NCBI GenBank assembly: GCA_933822405.4
Contig: CAKOGP040000335.1
Span: 62,001-126,000 of the forward strand
Source: Cylindrotheca closterium
Lineage: Eukaryota > Bacillariophyta > Bacillariophyceae > Bacillariales > Bacillariaceae
Direction of reading: 5' to 3'
Length of the DNA: 64,000 nucleotides
Of this stretch, positions 20,782 through 30,092 are shown one piece after another (position 1 is the first letter of the stretch; every line of letters starts with the position of its first letter). A program made the translations under genes and the position numbers. A model generated the notes under the pieces. The model had not been told where the DNA came from. It was given only the letters and a program-made list of their open reading frames with translations, and ran no database searches.

Positions 20782-21318
20782 ATGTCTCAAAACACCTTCC
20801 TACGAAAAGCTGCCTTCTCCGTCAGAACTTGCAGACCAGGCAGTCAAGCTTGGTCACAGGTAGTCATCCGCAACTATCTTGGCGAAGCTGGAGAAGGATC
20901 AAAGTCATTGTCGGCCAAAGAGGAAACTCTTTTGAAAATTGCAAAACCGAAGGCTGAAGAGATTTTCCAAAAACACATTGAACTACCTGGTGTCGACATC
21001 GAAACTCGTCGAAAGAGACTTGTCTATCGATCAAAGCAGCGCGGCTGGTTAGAAGTCGATCTCCTGCTCGGAACTTGGGCGAGTGATCATGTCTCGAAGC
21101 TAAATGAGGACGAGTTGGATCAATACGAAGACTTTGTCAATATGGAGACTATAGACATTTACAATGTCATCACACTAAGACTTGATGTACCAGAATCGAT
21201 GAAACGCGACGGGAATGGCGTTGTGGAAAGAATCCAGGAGTGGGCAAGATCAAGTCCTCTTGGAAAGGCGGATCCTGAAAAGTACCGTGAAGTGAAGACG
21301 GACAAAAATCTGATCTAA
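20782..21318 (+). CDS. SDHAF2: Succinate dehydrogenase assembly factor 2 (SDHAF2/SDH5)
   Basis: A 178-residue single-exon protein. The first 30 or so residues (MSQNTFLRKAAFSVRTCRPG...) form a basic mitochondrial presequence. The SDHAF2/SdhE fold follows: RRKRLVYRSKQRGWLEVDLL (about 72-91), the GWLE-type motif used to attach FAD to SdhA, then helices ending in the segment with DIYNVITLR. The protein promotes covalent flavinylation of the succinate dehydrogenase flavoprotein in the mitochondrial matrix. It is divergent with RRP15, the two starts being 212 bp apart. Confidence 0.92.
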   Translation: MSQNTFLRKAAFSVRTCRPGSQAWSQVVIRNYLGEAGEGSKSLSAKEETLLKIAKPKAEEIFQKHIELPGVDIETRRKRLVYRSKQRGWLEVDLLLGTWASDHVSKLNEDELDQYEDFVNMETIDIYNVITLRLDVPESMKRDGNGVVERIQEWARSSPLGKADPEKYREVKTDKNLI

Positions 21319-21620
21319 CTGGTTCATTATGCAGCACTGGTAGTCGATGGAATACTGTAGTATTCCTGACACTGTAATAAGACAAGCATTATAATTGCTT
21401 TTCGGTGCATTAACAAATCACAGTGACCGTATCTATGCTACCTGGTACCGTACCGATCTATCTTCAATCTTGTATCAAACAGAATAATACTTCGACTACT
21501 TCGACACAATAACCGTTACAGCATTTTCAAAAAAGTTGAAATTCATTTGAAAGGATCAAGACCTGCTGCATAATAAGCATATTGATTCCTCATCCACGAA
21601 AGACGCACGCTTAATCCACA
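21319..21620. other. Intergenic region SDHAF2-NHE
   Basis: About 300 bp with a GGTACC-type palindromic patch near 21438-21456. No coding frame or RNA gene is supported. Confidence 0.5.
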
Positions 21621-23746
21621 ATGGGGGAATACAATATTTCTGTCTTTCTTGTCTTCTTCATCTCACTGCTAGCCATCGTGTTGGTGATGTCGAAGTTCAG
21701 AGTGGAACGACCATTGCTCGCGTCGCTGCTCCCAGAAGCAGCCATGGTCCTTGCGGTAGGAATGTTAGCAAGTTTTTTCATTCATCTCATCCTTGATCAT
21801 CGAAGACCGTCGAATGCGGACGATGATCAGTATCAAAATGACGACCTTGGAGCTTTATTGAGTTTCAGTCCTGAGATTTTCTTCATTGCTCTATTGCCAC
21901 CCATCATTTTCAATTCAGGTCTACGAATCGGGGCATTGTTTGTGAGACACATTACGCCTATCGTGTTAATTGCCACCGTTGGCACCACTGTCAATGCAGT
22001 CTGTGTTGGTATGCTCTTATTCCTGGTTCACAAGCTGGGTTTGGTGTCAAACGATTTCAATCCTTCACTGGCCGAGTTGATGGCTTTTGGAGCGCTGATT
22101 TCTTCGACGGACCCAGTAAGCACCCTAGCTGTCTTTCAAGCCAAACGAGTGAATCCACAGCTATTTTACCTTGTCTTTGGGGAGTCGGTGTTGAACGATG
22201 CGCTCGCAATCGTCTTGTTCGAGTCTTTCGCCAGAACGGTTGCTCAGCAAAAGAACTTCGCAACGATCGCTTTGGGCTTGGTTGATTTCGTTGTCGATTT
22301 GGTCCTCAACTCAGTAGGATCACTTTGTTTGGGATACGCGGCTGGCCTGGGCACAGCATATCTTTTCAAAAAAATTGACATGCGACATCATAGACTTCTC
22401 GAAATCTCTCTGTATCTCGTGCTGATGTATGTTCCATTTCTACTGGCAGAAATCCTTCATCTTTCTGGAATTGTTACGATTTTGTTTACCGGTACGTATG
22501 ACTCAAATTTTTGTAGATGCTGACTTTTGTTTGGACCTCATTCTGTGCTTTACAACTCCAGGGATGGCCGCAAATCGATACGTTGTTCCGAATTTGTCAC
22601 CAATAACAAGGTCAAACTCTGACATGCTCGTGAGTGCTGCCTTGTGCTTTGATTTTCCTTGTGCTTACCGGTATTCAGAGTCTTATACTGTGTCCTTTCG
22701 CTTACTTTCCCGCACGAATAACGCATTTTCATCTTCCAACAGTTTCGATTACTGTCGCATTTGGCGGAGACAAGGTAGGTGATGCATCCGGTATAAACTT
22801 TGGCATGAAAAAGTCTTACCATTTTATGCTGCTCGAAGTATCTTTCTGGAGCTAGGGCTATCCGTGTTTGGCATTATTGGACACTGGAACTGGAGCTTCA
22901 TCGGTTGGTCGCTACTGATCCTGCTCATTGCCAGGGCGGTTAATATCTACCCCATTGTTTTCTTTTTCAATAGGTATATCCTGCGAGATGAGAAGGATTC
23001 CTTGCTGGAACAGGAAGTTGCTGGAAGTTCCGGCTTGCACTGGGGGAATAACGAGCACCAGACGCCACAATTTGTACGAACCCAATCCGATCTAACTGAA
23101 GTGACTGCAACGCCTCTAAGGAGAAAAGATCTGAAGATTCGACCAAATGTGGCTGGATTTATGTGGTTTAGTGGTTTACGTGGCGCTGTATCGGTAAGTT
23201 TCGTCTGCATTTGCCCCCGCGTCTCTCTTTCCTAACTTTTTGTTCGACCTGTAGTATGCATGCGTTAGAACGTTTCCAGATACACTAGGTCACCAAAAAG
23301 ACTTTACCATGACCACAATGGCGATCGTACTCATTACTGTGTACCTATTGGGTGGCACAACGGAGTTGGCTCTCAAGATTTTTAAGATTGACACGGATGT
23401 TGACGAACATACATATATGCGAGAAACGTTGAGGGAGCCGATTGTGTCAAGTAGAATAAGGAATTTTGGTGGGTTCAAAATGTTTTCTATCGCCTTCAGT
23501 CCTTCGACTTCTTCGCTCATGAATATGCTCTCTTTGCTTGCAGAACGGAATCGTATCAAACAACTTGTTATTCGGGACTATCGCGGAGACGAAGGATTGA
23601 AGGACGAAAGCGCTCTTGAGCACAGGTTACAGGACTCAAGTAAGAGTTTTACAAGAGCTGAGGCCACTCTCTCTGATGAAGCATCATTCGTTACGCAAGA
23701 TTCATTATTTGACTATGGCGCACAATTGTCAAATCGGAGCATATGA
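21621..23746 (+). CDS. Na+(K+)/H+ exchanger, CPA1/NHE family
   Basis: Five exons, 21621-22491, 22562-22629, 22743-22774, 22839-23193 and 23255-23746, give 605 residues. The third exon is only 32 nt. The N-terminal half holds about 12 membrane helices with NHE landmarks: LLPPIIFNSG, ISSTDPVSTLAVF, ESVLNDALAIVLF (paired acidic residues of the transport site), and later LELGLSVFG and GLRGAVS. It should exchange Na+ or K+ for H+, and the overall pattern is nearest the endosomal NHE group. The C-terminal tail (about 490-605) is hydrophilic and presumably cytosolic. The splice joins are required to rebuild RLLSHLAETSIFLELG, which is well conserved. Plasma membrane versus endomembrane location is not resolved. 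Confidence 0.9.
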
Positions 23747-23926
23747 TCGAAGAACTCTTCGAAAAATGCTTACACCAGCTCTTGCTACGATGGTCTGTCG
23801 GCTATTTTTCCTTTTTCGAGCTACAATGGAATATTGACGGAAAATACCCTGTATTTGGCCTCTGTAGGGAAGGAGATCCAACCGTGGGCGTAGTATTAAA
23901 AATTGCTATTGATACTGTGTCTTTTC

Positions 23927-24577
23927 CTACTTCCTTTTCCTTCCTTTTGGTTTAACAGGAGCAAAACCGTCATCGTCTACTTCAACAGCTGGTTCCGGAG
24001 ATGATGTTTCTCCCAATTGTCGCACTGGTGCAAGTTGAGGCTTCGGCTGCCTTGGAGCACCAAAAAGGGGTTCATCAAGCCTGTTAGCTTGTGAAATAGC
24101 CGATGGCGGAGGAGTAATGGAAGCATTGGCTGCGTCCCCTGTAGCGTCCGTCATATTCTCATCATCTTCATCATCATGTTCAGTAGTTTGGATTTGAACT
24201 GGAAACTGAGTGTTGAAAGCAATGGCTCCATCTGCACTGGACAGTATTTGCTGACACAGTCTTCCATCACCTTGGAATAAACCCTCGTACATCTTGACAA
24301 TCATTGCCGCAACCTGCTGCTCCGAGTTGTCTTCCAGTGTTACAGAGAATTCCTCTTCCATGTATATTGCCAAGCTGTCAGCAATATCGTACTCTGAGCA
24401 AGAAGAAGGATGTTTCTTTCCGTCCAATAGCTCCAAAATACTTTGTCGAAGATTCTCCGCTTTGGTTTGACTTTCTCGCTCGCCTCCTCCCCAACCAGAT
24501 TCAACTGCTGTTCGTAGAGCCGACCAAGACCGGAGACAAGCTGTCACACCTAATTGGAAGTCTTCTATAGTTGTCAT
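23927..24577 (-). CDS. TSR2: TSR2 pre-rRNA-processing protein/eS26 chaperone
   Basis: A 216-residue single-exon protein with the TSR2 pattern: an N-terminal helix (FQLGVTACLRSWSALRTAVE), the diagnostic WGG at 29-31, then helices including DIADSLAIYMEEEFSV and MYEGLFQGD. TSR2 binds ribosomal protein eS26, delivers it to nascent 40S subunits and aids 20S pre-rRNA processing. The second half is low-complexity with an acidic patch and a Lys/Arg-rich end (KPKGRKRK), usual for the family's tail. It converges with the NHE gene, with 180 bp between the stops. Confidence 0.88.
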   Translation of the reverse strand: MTTIEDFQLGVTACLRSWSALRTAVESGWGGGERESQTKAENLRQSILELLDGKKHPSSCSEYDIADSLAIYMEEEFSVTLEDNSEQQVAAMIVKMYEGLFQGDGRLCQQILSSADGAIAFNTQFPVQIQTTEHDDEDDENMTDATGDAANASITPPPSAISQANRLDEPLFGAPRQPKPQLAPVRQLGETSSPEPAVEVDDDGFAPVKPKGRKRK

Positions 24578-24901
24578 TCTTCGGCGGGATGTTGTTGTTA
24601 TTTTGTGATTTGTGATCTGTCGAACAAATCAAAGGTGAGAGAACTTGTACACGCACGTACTGTGTCGTATAGACCGACGGACTGCTACTCCTGCTTTATT
24701 CATCCTTCCACTTCTGACTTCATTTGATTATTCATCCTTCATAGTCATCAGACTTCATATTTTTGCCTTTGTCTCTATTGATTCACATTCATAGTCATCA
24801 CCAACAAACAGCTTCATGATGCATTCACCTCTTCCGGCAGGATGAAGTGTTGGTCCAGGGCTCTTGTATGTGTCGACACAAATCTACTTTTAGCTGATTA
24901 T
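24578..24901. other. Intergenic region TSR2-zinc-finger gene
   Basis: About 320 bp with imperfect direct repeats: TTATTCATCCTTC occurs twice within about 40 bp and CATAGTCATCA occurs twice, between 24690 and 24805. No coding frame is supported. Confidence 0.45.
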
Positions 24902-26113
24902 CTAGTCAGCAGAGGTCTGCCGTATACTTCGTTTTGACGGCTTTTTCTTCTTCTTTTTGAAGGCCACAGATCCATTCGCCAGCCGCTTTGCCGTATCTGC
25001 AAGTGTCACCTCTGCCTCCTGGTGGATTTGAAATCCTCGATAATCCCCGGTTCCCAATGCGTCGAATGCCCCAAGCGCCGAATCGTCCGCATTGGCTACC
25101 TTCGCAGCTTCCATTTGACGCATCTCTGCCTCCTTTTCCTGTGCTTCCTTTTCTAAGGCTGCACGCTTGCGGTCCTCTCTCAATCTATTCCTCTCTTCTT
25201 TGTGCTCATGTCGAACGGTTGAGCGTTTGATAGCGACTGTCGACCAACTTGAAAATCCAGTTTCTTCGACTATTTCTTTTGACTGCTGCTGTTCAACGTT
25301 AATTTCTTCACCACCCATAGCAAGCAAGCGGGCTTCCTCAAGAGTTTCTGGAATCTTTTCATCTGAACCAAGAAGAAGTCGTATTCTGTTCACTGATACA
25401 TTTAACTCCGTCGTTTCTTCATTGCTCTCGAGAGAACTGAGATATGCAATATGAATCTTCATTTTTTGTGCGTTCTTTCTAATTGTAGTAATGATACCTT
25501 TTTTCCAATGTGCCTGTCGATCAATGAGCCGTTTTTCTTCCAAGCTTGCAATCGGACCAGTCCAAATTTCGATTGGCATATCTTCTTCTAGTATCTCTGA
25601 ATATGTGGGGCCTTCAAGATATGTCTTGTCATCAAGCTTGTACGATCCTTCATTTCCGGTAATTTTCCTACGTTGTGGGACCACCTGTTCCGCTTCCACG
25701 TTTCCATCGTCCTGTTTTCCTTCTGAGCGTTGTCTCTTCCGAGAATTCCATTCCTTTTTCCCTTTTGTGGCCGGCGGTGGAGCACGGAACTGAGAAGACT
25801 GTTTTTCGTCGTTCGGTGGCCGCGCGACAGATAGATCATTTACCAATAGCGCTGTATCATGTTGCAAGTGAGATTGCAAAGCAGCTCGTTCCATCTTTTG
25901 AAGCGAAGACTGCAGGAATTGCAAATCACGTTCCTCTTTCATTCGGTCTTGTCGCTTTTGCTCCAAACCTTTTGAAACAGCCTCTTTGTGTTTGCGCCCA
26001 TTCTCGTGAGTCATGATGCTGGCGCGATTGTTGTCCATCCAGACGTTGCAAGCGGCGCAACAATATCGGGTTTCGCTCCTCCATGGTTCCCGCTTCTTCT
26101 GGTTCGACGTCAT
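24902..26113 (-). CDS. U1-type zinc-finger protein, WBP4/FBP21-like splicing factor
   Basis: A 403-residue protein beginning at ATG 26113. The start MTSNQKKREPWRSETRYCC leads into a matrin/U1-type zinc finger (Cys-x2-Cys...His-x5-His, about residues 18-42). A helix of charged residues follows, then a basic region with a KRQR-type nuclear signal, a globular middle (about 165-270) and a charged C-terminal helix ending in a Lys run. This order resembles WBP4/FBP21, a component of activated spliceosomes, though no WW domain is visible. The frame runs open upstream to 26263, but that extension is hydrophobic and lies outside the conserved start. The spliceosomal role is inferred from the finger. 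Confidence 0.7.
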   Translation of the reverse strand: MTSNQKKREPWRSETRYCCAACNVWMDNNRASIMTHENGRKHKEAVSKGLEQKRQDRMKEERDLQFLQSSLQKMERAALQSHLQHDTALLVNDLSVARPPNDEKQSSQFRAPPPATKGKKEWNSRKRQRSEGKQDDGNVEAEQVVPQRRKITGNEGSYKLDDKTYLEGPTYSEILEEDMPIEIWTGPIASLEEKRLIDRQAHWKKGIITTIRKNAQKMKIHIAYLSSLESNEETTELNVSVNRIRLLLGSDEKIPETLEEARLLAMGGEEINVEQQQSKEIVEETGFSSWSTVAIKRSTVRHEHKEERNRLREDRKRAALEKEAQEKEAEMRQMEAAKVANADDSALGAFDALGTGDYRGFQIHQEAEVTLADTAKRLANGSVAFKKKKKKPSKRSIRQTSAD

Positions 26114-26231
26114 GGTTAAAATAAACGGATCAACCAAATGAATAAAAAAAAGATGCAATTTTTTTAGCGTGACCGGAGCATGATACGACGGCCAGACGTA
26201 CAGTACAAATATAAAAATGTATAGGGTACAG

Positions 26232-26247
26232 TACCAGGTACCTGGTA
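26232..26247. repeat. 16-bp perfect palindrome (TACCAGGTACCTGGTA)
   Basis: Perfectly self-complementary over 16 bp and followed by another GGTACCGGTA. It lies 119 bp upstream of the zinc-finger gene start. Confidence 0.85.
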
Positions 26248-26675
26248 CCGGTAGGGTCTGCAAATGGTGCGTAACGTGCCGTAACGGCTAAAACAGAAGA
26301 CAAGTCGAACGTCGTTGGGTCGATTGAGTCGGCGGAAAAAGGAACATGAATTTATGTTGTCAACTGCGACATGGTGCGATACGGAGCTACACGAAAATGT
26401 ATACTGAATAAATAGCTTAATTGTTGACACCCGAACACCAAACCCCACCGTACATCTCAGTTTTCACGTGCACACCCACAAAGTAGTAAGCAAAGCTGCC
26501 CTGCAAAAAGAAGACGGGCCACTTTGCAGAAAAGTTGAAAACTGAGACTTTCTAACAATCGTTAATATGCTGCTCTGGGGGTATTCGATTTCCGGTGAAA
26601 CGTTCGGCTGTAAAGGCCAAGTACTGTGAAGTGGTGAGTCAACAACAAGTTTGAACCATGTGAGGCATCTCGAAA

Positions 26676-27900
26676 TCAGAAGTTGCTCAAGTCATATTCC
26701 AAGTGAGGACAACTCCTGCTGCTACATGGCAAGGTGGGTCCGCAGCTCTTAAGGTCCCATGGACAGAAGGTCTGGGTCCAGCGGACGCGGCGAAGATTGT
26801 CTGTAGACTGTGGTGTTGAGCTTTCAGAGAGCGTCAATAGTCCTTGTGCTCCTGAGGAAGTAAAGCCATTCTTTGTCCACCAATGGTTTACAAAGAACGT
26901 GTTGACAGCATGTCGCAGCATTTGTCTAATGTCCTTGGGTAAATCATCTGGACCCATATCAAACTTTGAGTGAACCCCTTTGTTGACAGCACGGTGACAT
27001 TCGCAGAGTTGAACATTATTGTCCGAATATTGAACTGTGTTCCGGTGCTCCCACATAGAAAAACCAATTGAATTCAGTTGCTGCAAGAGGCAGCAGGACC
27101 CCCATCATGAAGCAGATCAACAACTACGAATCTTGTCGAGGCAAGTTTGTTGGAGTGACAGCCACAGGAAGGCTAAGATTGACAATGATCATGAATACCC
27201 CCATCCCACTGAGCCACTGAGTAGGAGCTCTCCACTCCCCTCCCCTCAATTGTTTCCACAAGTGACAGGGAGTTCGTTGTGTGTAGCCTTGAGCTTTGTA
27301 ACTCGAGAAGCAGGCAGAAGACATACCCGCTATAAAATTTGAAGTCCAAAAAATGGTTGGAAGTGTTTTTCATTTGCGACAATGTTTTGATCCAGAAGCC
27401 TTCAATTACAAAACTGACTTTCCTTTGAGACACTATCATACCGGTAGTTCACAGTACTGCATGCCTCCACATTGGATCAAGTTCACAGCATCACCCTAGC
27501 GGGTCTGGAGCTTCCAACAATATCACTGTACTTCAAAGTCCCAAACGTCAAGCGCCATTTATTCCCAGTCTGTGTCATGGGCCGCAGACAAATCCTTCCT
27601 TTGACTTTCCAAAACAGCCCCTTTTATACTGAGAGCCCCAGTTTGCGGCTTGCAACACTGCATCAAAGCCAGTTTACCGTCCATCACATCAAACACGACT
27701 GTTTTGACTAACAGCGTAGGTTTTGTACGCAGCTTGGTGTTGCCAATCGCGTGCCCAATGCCAAGAGGAACTTTTGGTCATTGGCAAGAGAAATGCCATG
27801 TTCAACGTGGAAGAGCCAACACAACACCATAGATGATTCCTCCTCTCAAACCATATGGGTATTCCACCTATTGAGATCGCCCAATTTTCTGATCGATTAG
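26676..27900 (-). pseudogene. Degenerate coding relic, possibly retroelement tail
   Basis: The minus strand holds broken coding-like stretches. One 136-codon frame at 27086-26676 contains FSMWEHRNTVQY and then a mixed helical region. Upstream, a stretch around 27760-27560 reads through about 60 codons (including KTVVFDVMDGKLALMQCC) before a stop. Frames between them are broken by stops. The W-x-HRN pattern recalls the C-terminal tail of some reverse-transcriptase ORFs in diatom genomes, but this is from memory of the pattern and no RT or RNase H core is visible. It could also be an unrelated decayed gene. Confidence 0.3.
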
Positions 27901-28241
27901 CCATCCCCTGTCTTTCCTCTACTAAACTTGTTTTTCGAGTACCACATCCCGTGAAATAAGTGCACGAAAGCAGCAGTGAAGGAGAAGAAGGACAGTGCCA
28001 AAACTACTACATGACTGCCCAGGTGCAGTATGAAGTCAAATGAAGTAGTGAAATAGTCGTTGTGCTGGTGCCCAGTGTCTTGTCTGGCAAAAGACCTGAG
28101 AATCGAGGTCGAGGCTTTGAGTGCAATGATCAGACCGAATGATATCAAGGCCAACTGGTAGGATCCGAAACCAGCGCTGGAATCTTCCACAGTCACAAAA
28201 ACTTTATTAGGATGTCGGCCAATAGAATTTTCGTATTTCAT
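27897..28241 (-). CDS. Small hypothetical membrane protein
   Basis: A 114-codon frame from an ATG at 28241. It has two hydrophobic stretches (about 28-45 and 70-97), the second rich in Phe, Val and His. No family is recognised. It may be a real short gene or a chance frame; the palindrome-bearing region 28300-28337 lies just upstream, as it does for several genes in this window. Nothing else supports expression. Confidence 0.3.
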   Translation of the reverse strand: MKYENSIGRHPNKVFVTVEDSSAGFGSYQLALISFGLIIALKASTSILRSFARQDTGHQHNDYFTTSFDFILHLGSHVVVLALSFFSFTAAFVHLFHGMWYSKNKFSRGKTGDG

Positions 28242-28311
28242 TGGGAGTGCAGCAAGATGTGCGATAAGGTGCTGATGTGAAGTTGCTAATTCATATTGTA
28301 CAAGTACGGTA

Positions 28312-28327
28312 GGTACAGTACTGTACC
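28312..28327. repeat. 16-bp perfect palindrome (GGTACAGTACTGTACC)
   Basis: Perfectly self-complementary. Further GTACC units flank it (CATGTACCGGT on one side), continuing the intergenic GTAC motif family. Confidence 0.85.
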
Positions 28328-28496
28328 ATGTACCGGTGAGACTGTGAAATTGCCGTCGATTCTGGTTTACCGGTAGTCGGGTTTGTCAGCTGATTCGAAT
28401 CAAGTTAATCGATCGATCGACTATTGTTCAATATTATAATATCGAAATCGGAAAAACTGAAGATACAAGAATAAAAATATTATGCTTCAAACAGCA

Positions 28497-29895
28497 TTAG
28501 GCTCTAGCCGGAGGATCGTGCGACTCTTTTCTCGGCGGACCCGACCTGCCGCTCCTCCAAATCACTCCGCCGCCTTCCTTGACATCCTCCTTAATGTACG
28601 TTCCTTCTTTTCCTTCCACAATCGCAGCAGCATCCTTTAGGTCACCGATGGCTGACCAAACTCCGCTCTTTTTCGACTTTTCGACGAAATCGATTGCTGC
28701 TTGTACCTTTGGCCCCATGGATCCAGGGTACTTTTTACCAGCCCCTGTTCCTCGCAAATACTCAGGTGTTGCTGCCTCCATCTCTCGGGCTTCAGGCTTT
28801 CCGAAGTTCTCCCAGATACCTGTCGAACAAAAGAAACGATCAGACATGACCCGGAATTTGAGAACATTTCATCTTCAAAAAATGAGAAATACTGACCTCC
28901 ACCATCTGTTAAAATTATGTAACCATCAGCTTCCAACTCAACTGCTAGCTTGGCACCACAAGCATCTTTGTCAATAACTGCCTCGACACCTTGTAGAGTT
29001 GTTGGGCAAGCAGGAACACGAGCTATAGGAATAGAAGCGCATCGGGCAATTGAGTGATTTGTGATACATTCGCTGAAAGGTACTCCAAAGTTTGCAATTT
29101 CCAATGTAGACTATACACAACAATTCAAGCCATTTTTTCTCACCTACGGGCACACCGCCACCGCCACAAACGATAGGAAGGACCTTGTGGTTATGCTCCA
29201 GAAGTGTCTTGACGGCATCGAGTTGCAAAATCTCCAATGGCAGAGGAGAAGGAACAACACGACGGAAACTTGAAACATAGGATGCAATGAGTTGCTGAGA
29301 ATCAAATTGAAAAAACAAAAGGAGGGTTCAGTTGAACTTACTATTCGCCATCAGGCTTGATGGTCCAGCCTAGACTCTGTTGCAGAGCTTGGGCTTCAAC
29401 TTTCCCATAGATTGGACCAACATACTTAGTTGGATCCTTGAAAGCTTCAGAATATTGATCGACGACTACCTGAGTAAGAATTGGGACAGCCGTGACTCCT
29501 GCAGAGGCGAGCGACTGACTCAGAACATATCCTATCTGCCCACAGCTCTCAGCGCCCAATACATCAAAGGTTGCGGCAGCACGTTCTAAGGCAAGCTCTC
29601 CTACCTGAGGACCATTCCCATGTGTAAGTACCAATTCATGAGTCTTTGCAAGTTCTGCCAGGACTGGTGCCATATCAGAGGCAGCCTTGAGCATGTTCTC
29701 AATAGTTAGACGTTCGCCTCTTCTTTGGAGAGCATTCCCACCAACAGCAACGACCAGGCGAAGTTTTTTCCCGTTCTGGGTTGGCGACGACGTTGGGGTT
29801 GACTTGGAAGCGAGATCAGCCACAGCGCCAGTTTTTGTAGAGAATGAGCAACGCGCCTTGCTGATGCGAATAAGAGCTCGTTGATGGGCAATCAT
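28497..29895 (-). CDS. arcC: Carbamate kinase with organellar presequence
   Basis: Four exons, 29895-29342, 29268-29144, 28989-28897 and 28819-28497, give 364 residues. The kinase reversibly makes carbamoyl phosphate from carbamate and ATP. Visible signatures are [10 protein letters not shown] (about 48-57), [17 protein letters not shown] and [13 protein letters not shown] with ILTDGG, all typical of the amino-acid kinase fold of bacterial-type carbamate kinases. The first 40 residues ([23 protein letters not shown]...) are basic and hydroxylated, like a mitochondrial presequence. Diatoms are known to keep carbamate kinase beside their urea cycle, so a mitochondrial nitrogen role is plausible. 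A TGACGTCA element lies 113-120 bp upstream. All four splices restore conserved sequence. Confidence 0.93.
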
Positions 29896-30007
29896 GCTGG
29901 GCAGTAATCGATGGTGTTTTCAGGTATTTTAAATGGACAAAACCGTAAATCCAGGGTGAACTTCTTTTGATGCAACTTGAAACTGCAACGAAATCCGATG
30001 GCTCTGA

Positions 30008-30015
30008 TGACGTCA
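30008..30015. promoter_or_regulatory. CRE-like palindrome TGACGTCA upstream of carbamate kinase
   Basis: A perfect 8-bp cAMP-response-element palindrome, the classic bZIP site, at -113 to -120 from the carbamate kinase ATG. It sits in the 197-bp gap that follows the carrier gene. A bound factor is inferred, not shown. Confidence 0.4.
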
Positions 30016-30092
30016 CACAAAGTTCCGATCTTTGCGAACCATGAAAAATCTAACTCAGCTCCAACCTTCCGTTGGTTTTTAAAGTGCAACTA

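Larger units (their letters stand above)
26114..28496. other. Gene-poor 2.4-kb region
   Basis: No intact recognisable gene. It holds two GGTAC-based palindromes (26232-26247 and 28312-28327), a degenerate minus-strand coding relic (about 26676-27900) and one small minus-strand frame with membrane helices (27897-28241). The rest has no visible signal. Confidence 0.5.

Noticed and set aside
26114..26263. Upstream extension of the zinc-finger protein with a hydrophobic stretch
   Set aside because: The conserved part begins at MTSNQKK (26113), and the extension contains the intergenic GGTACC palindrome.
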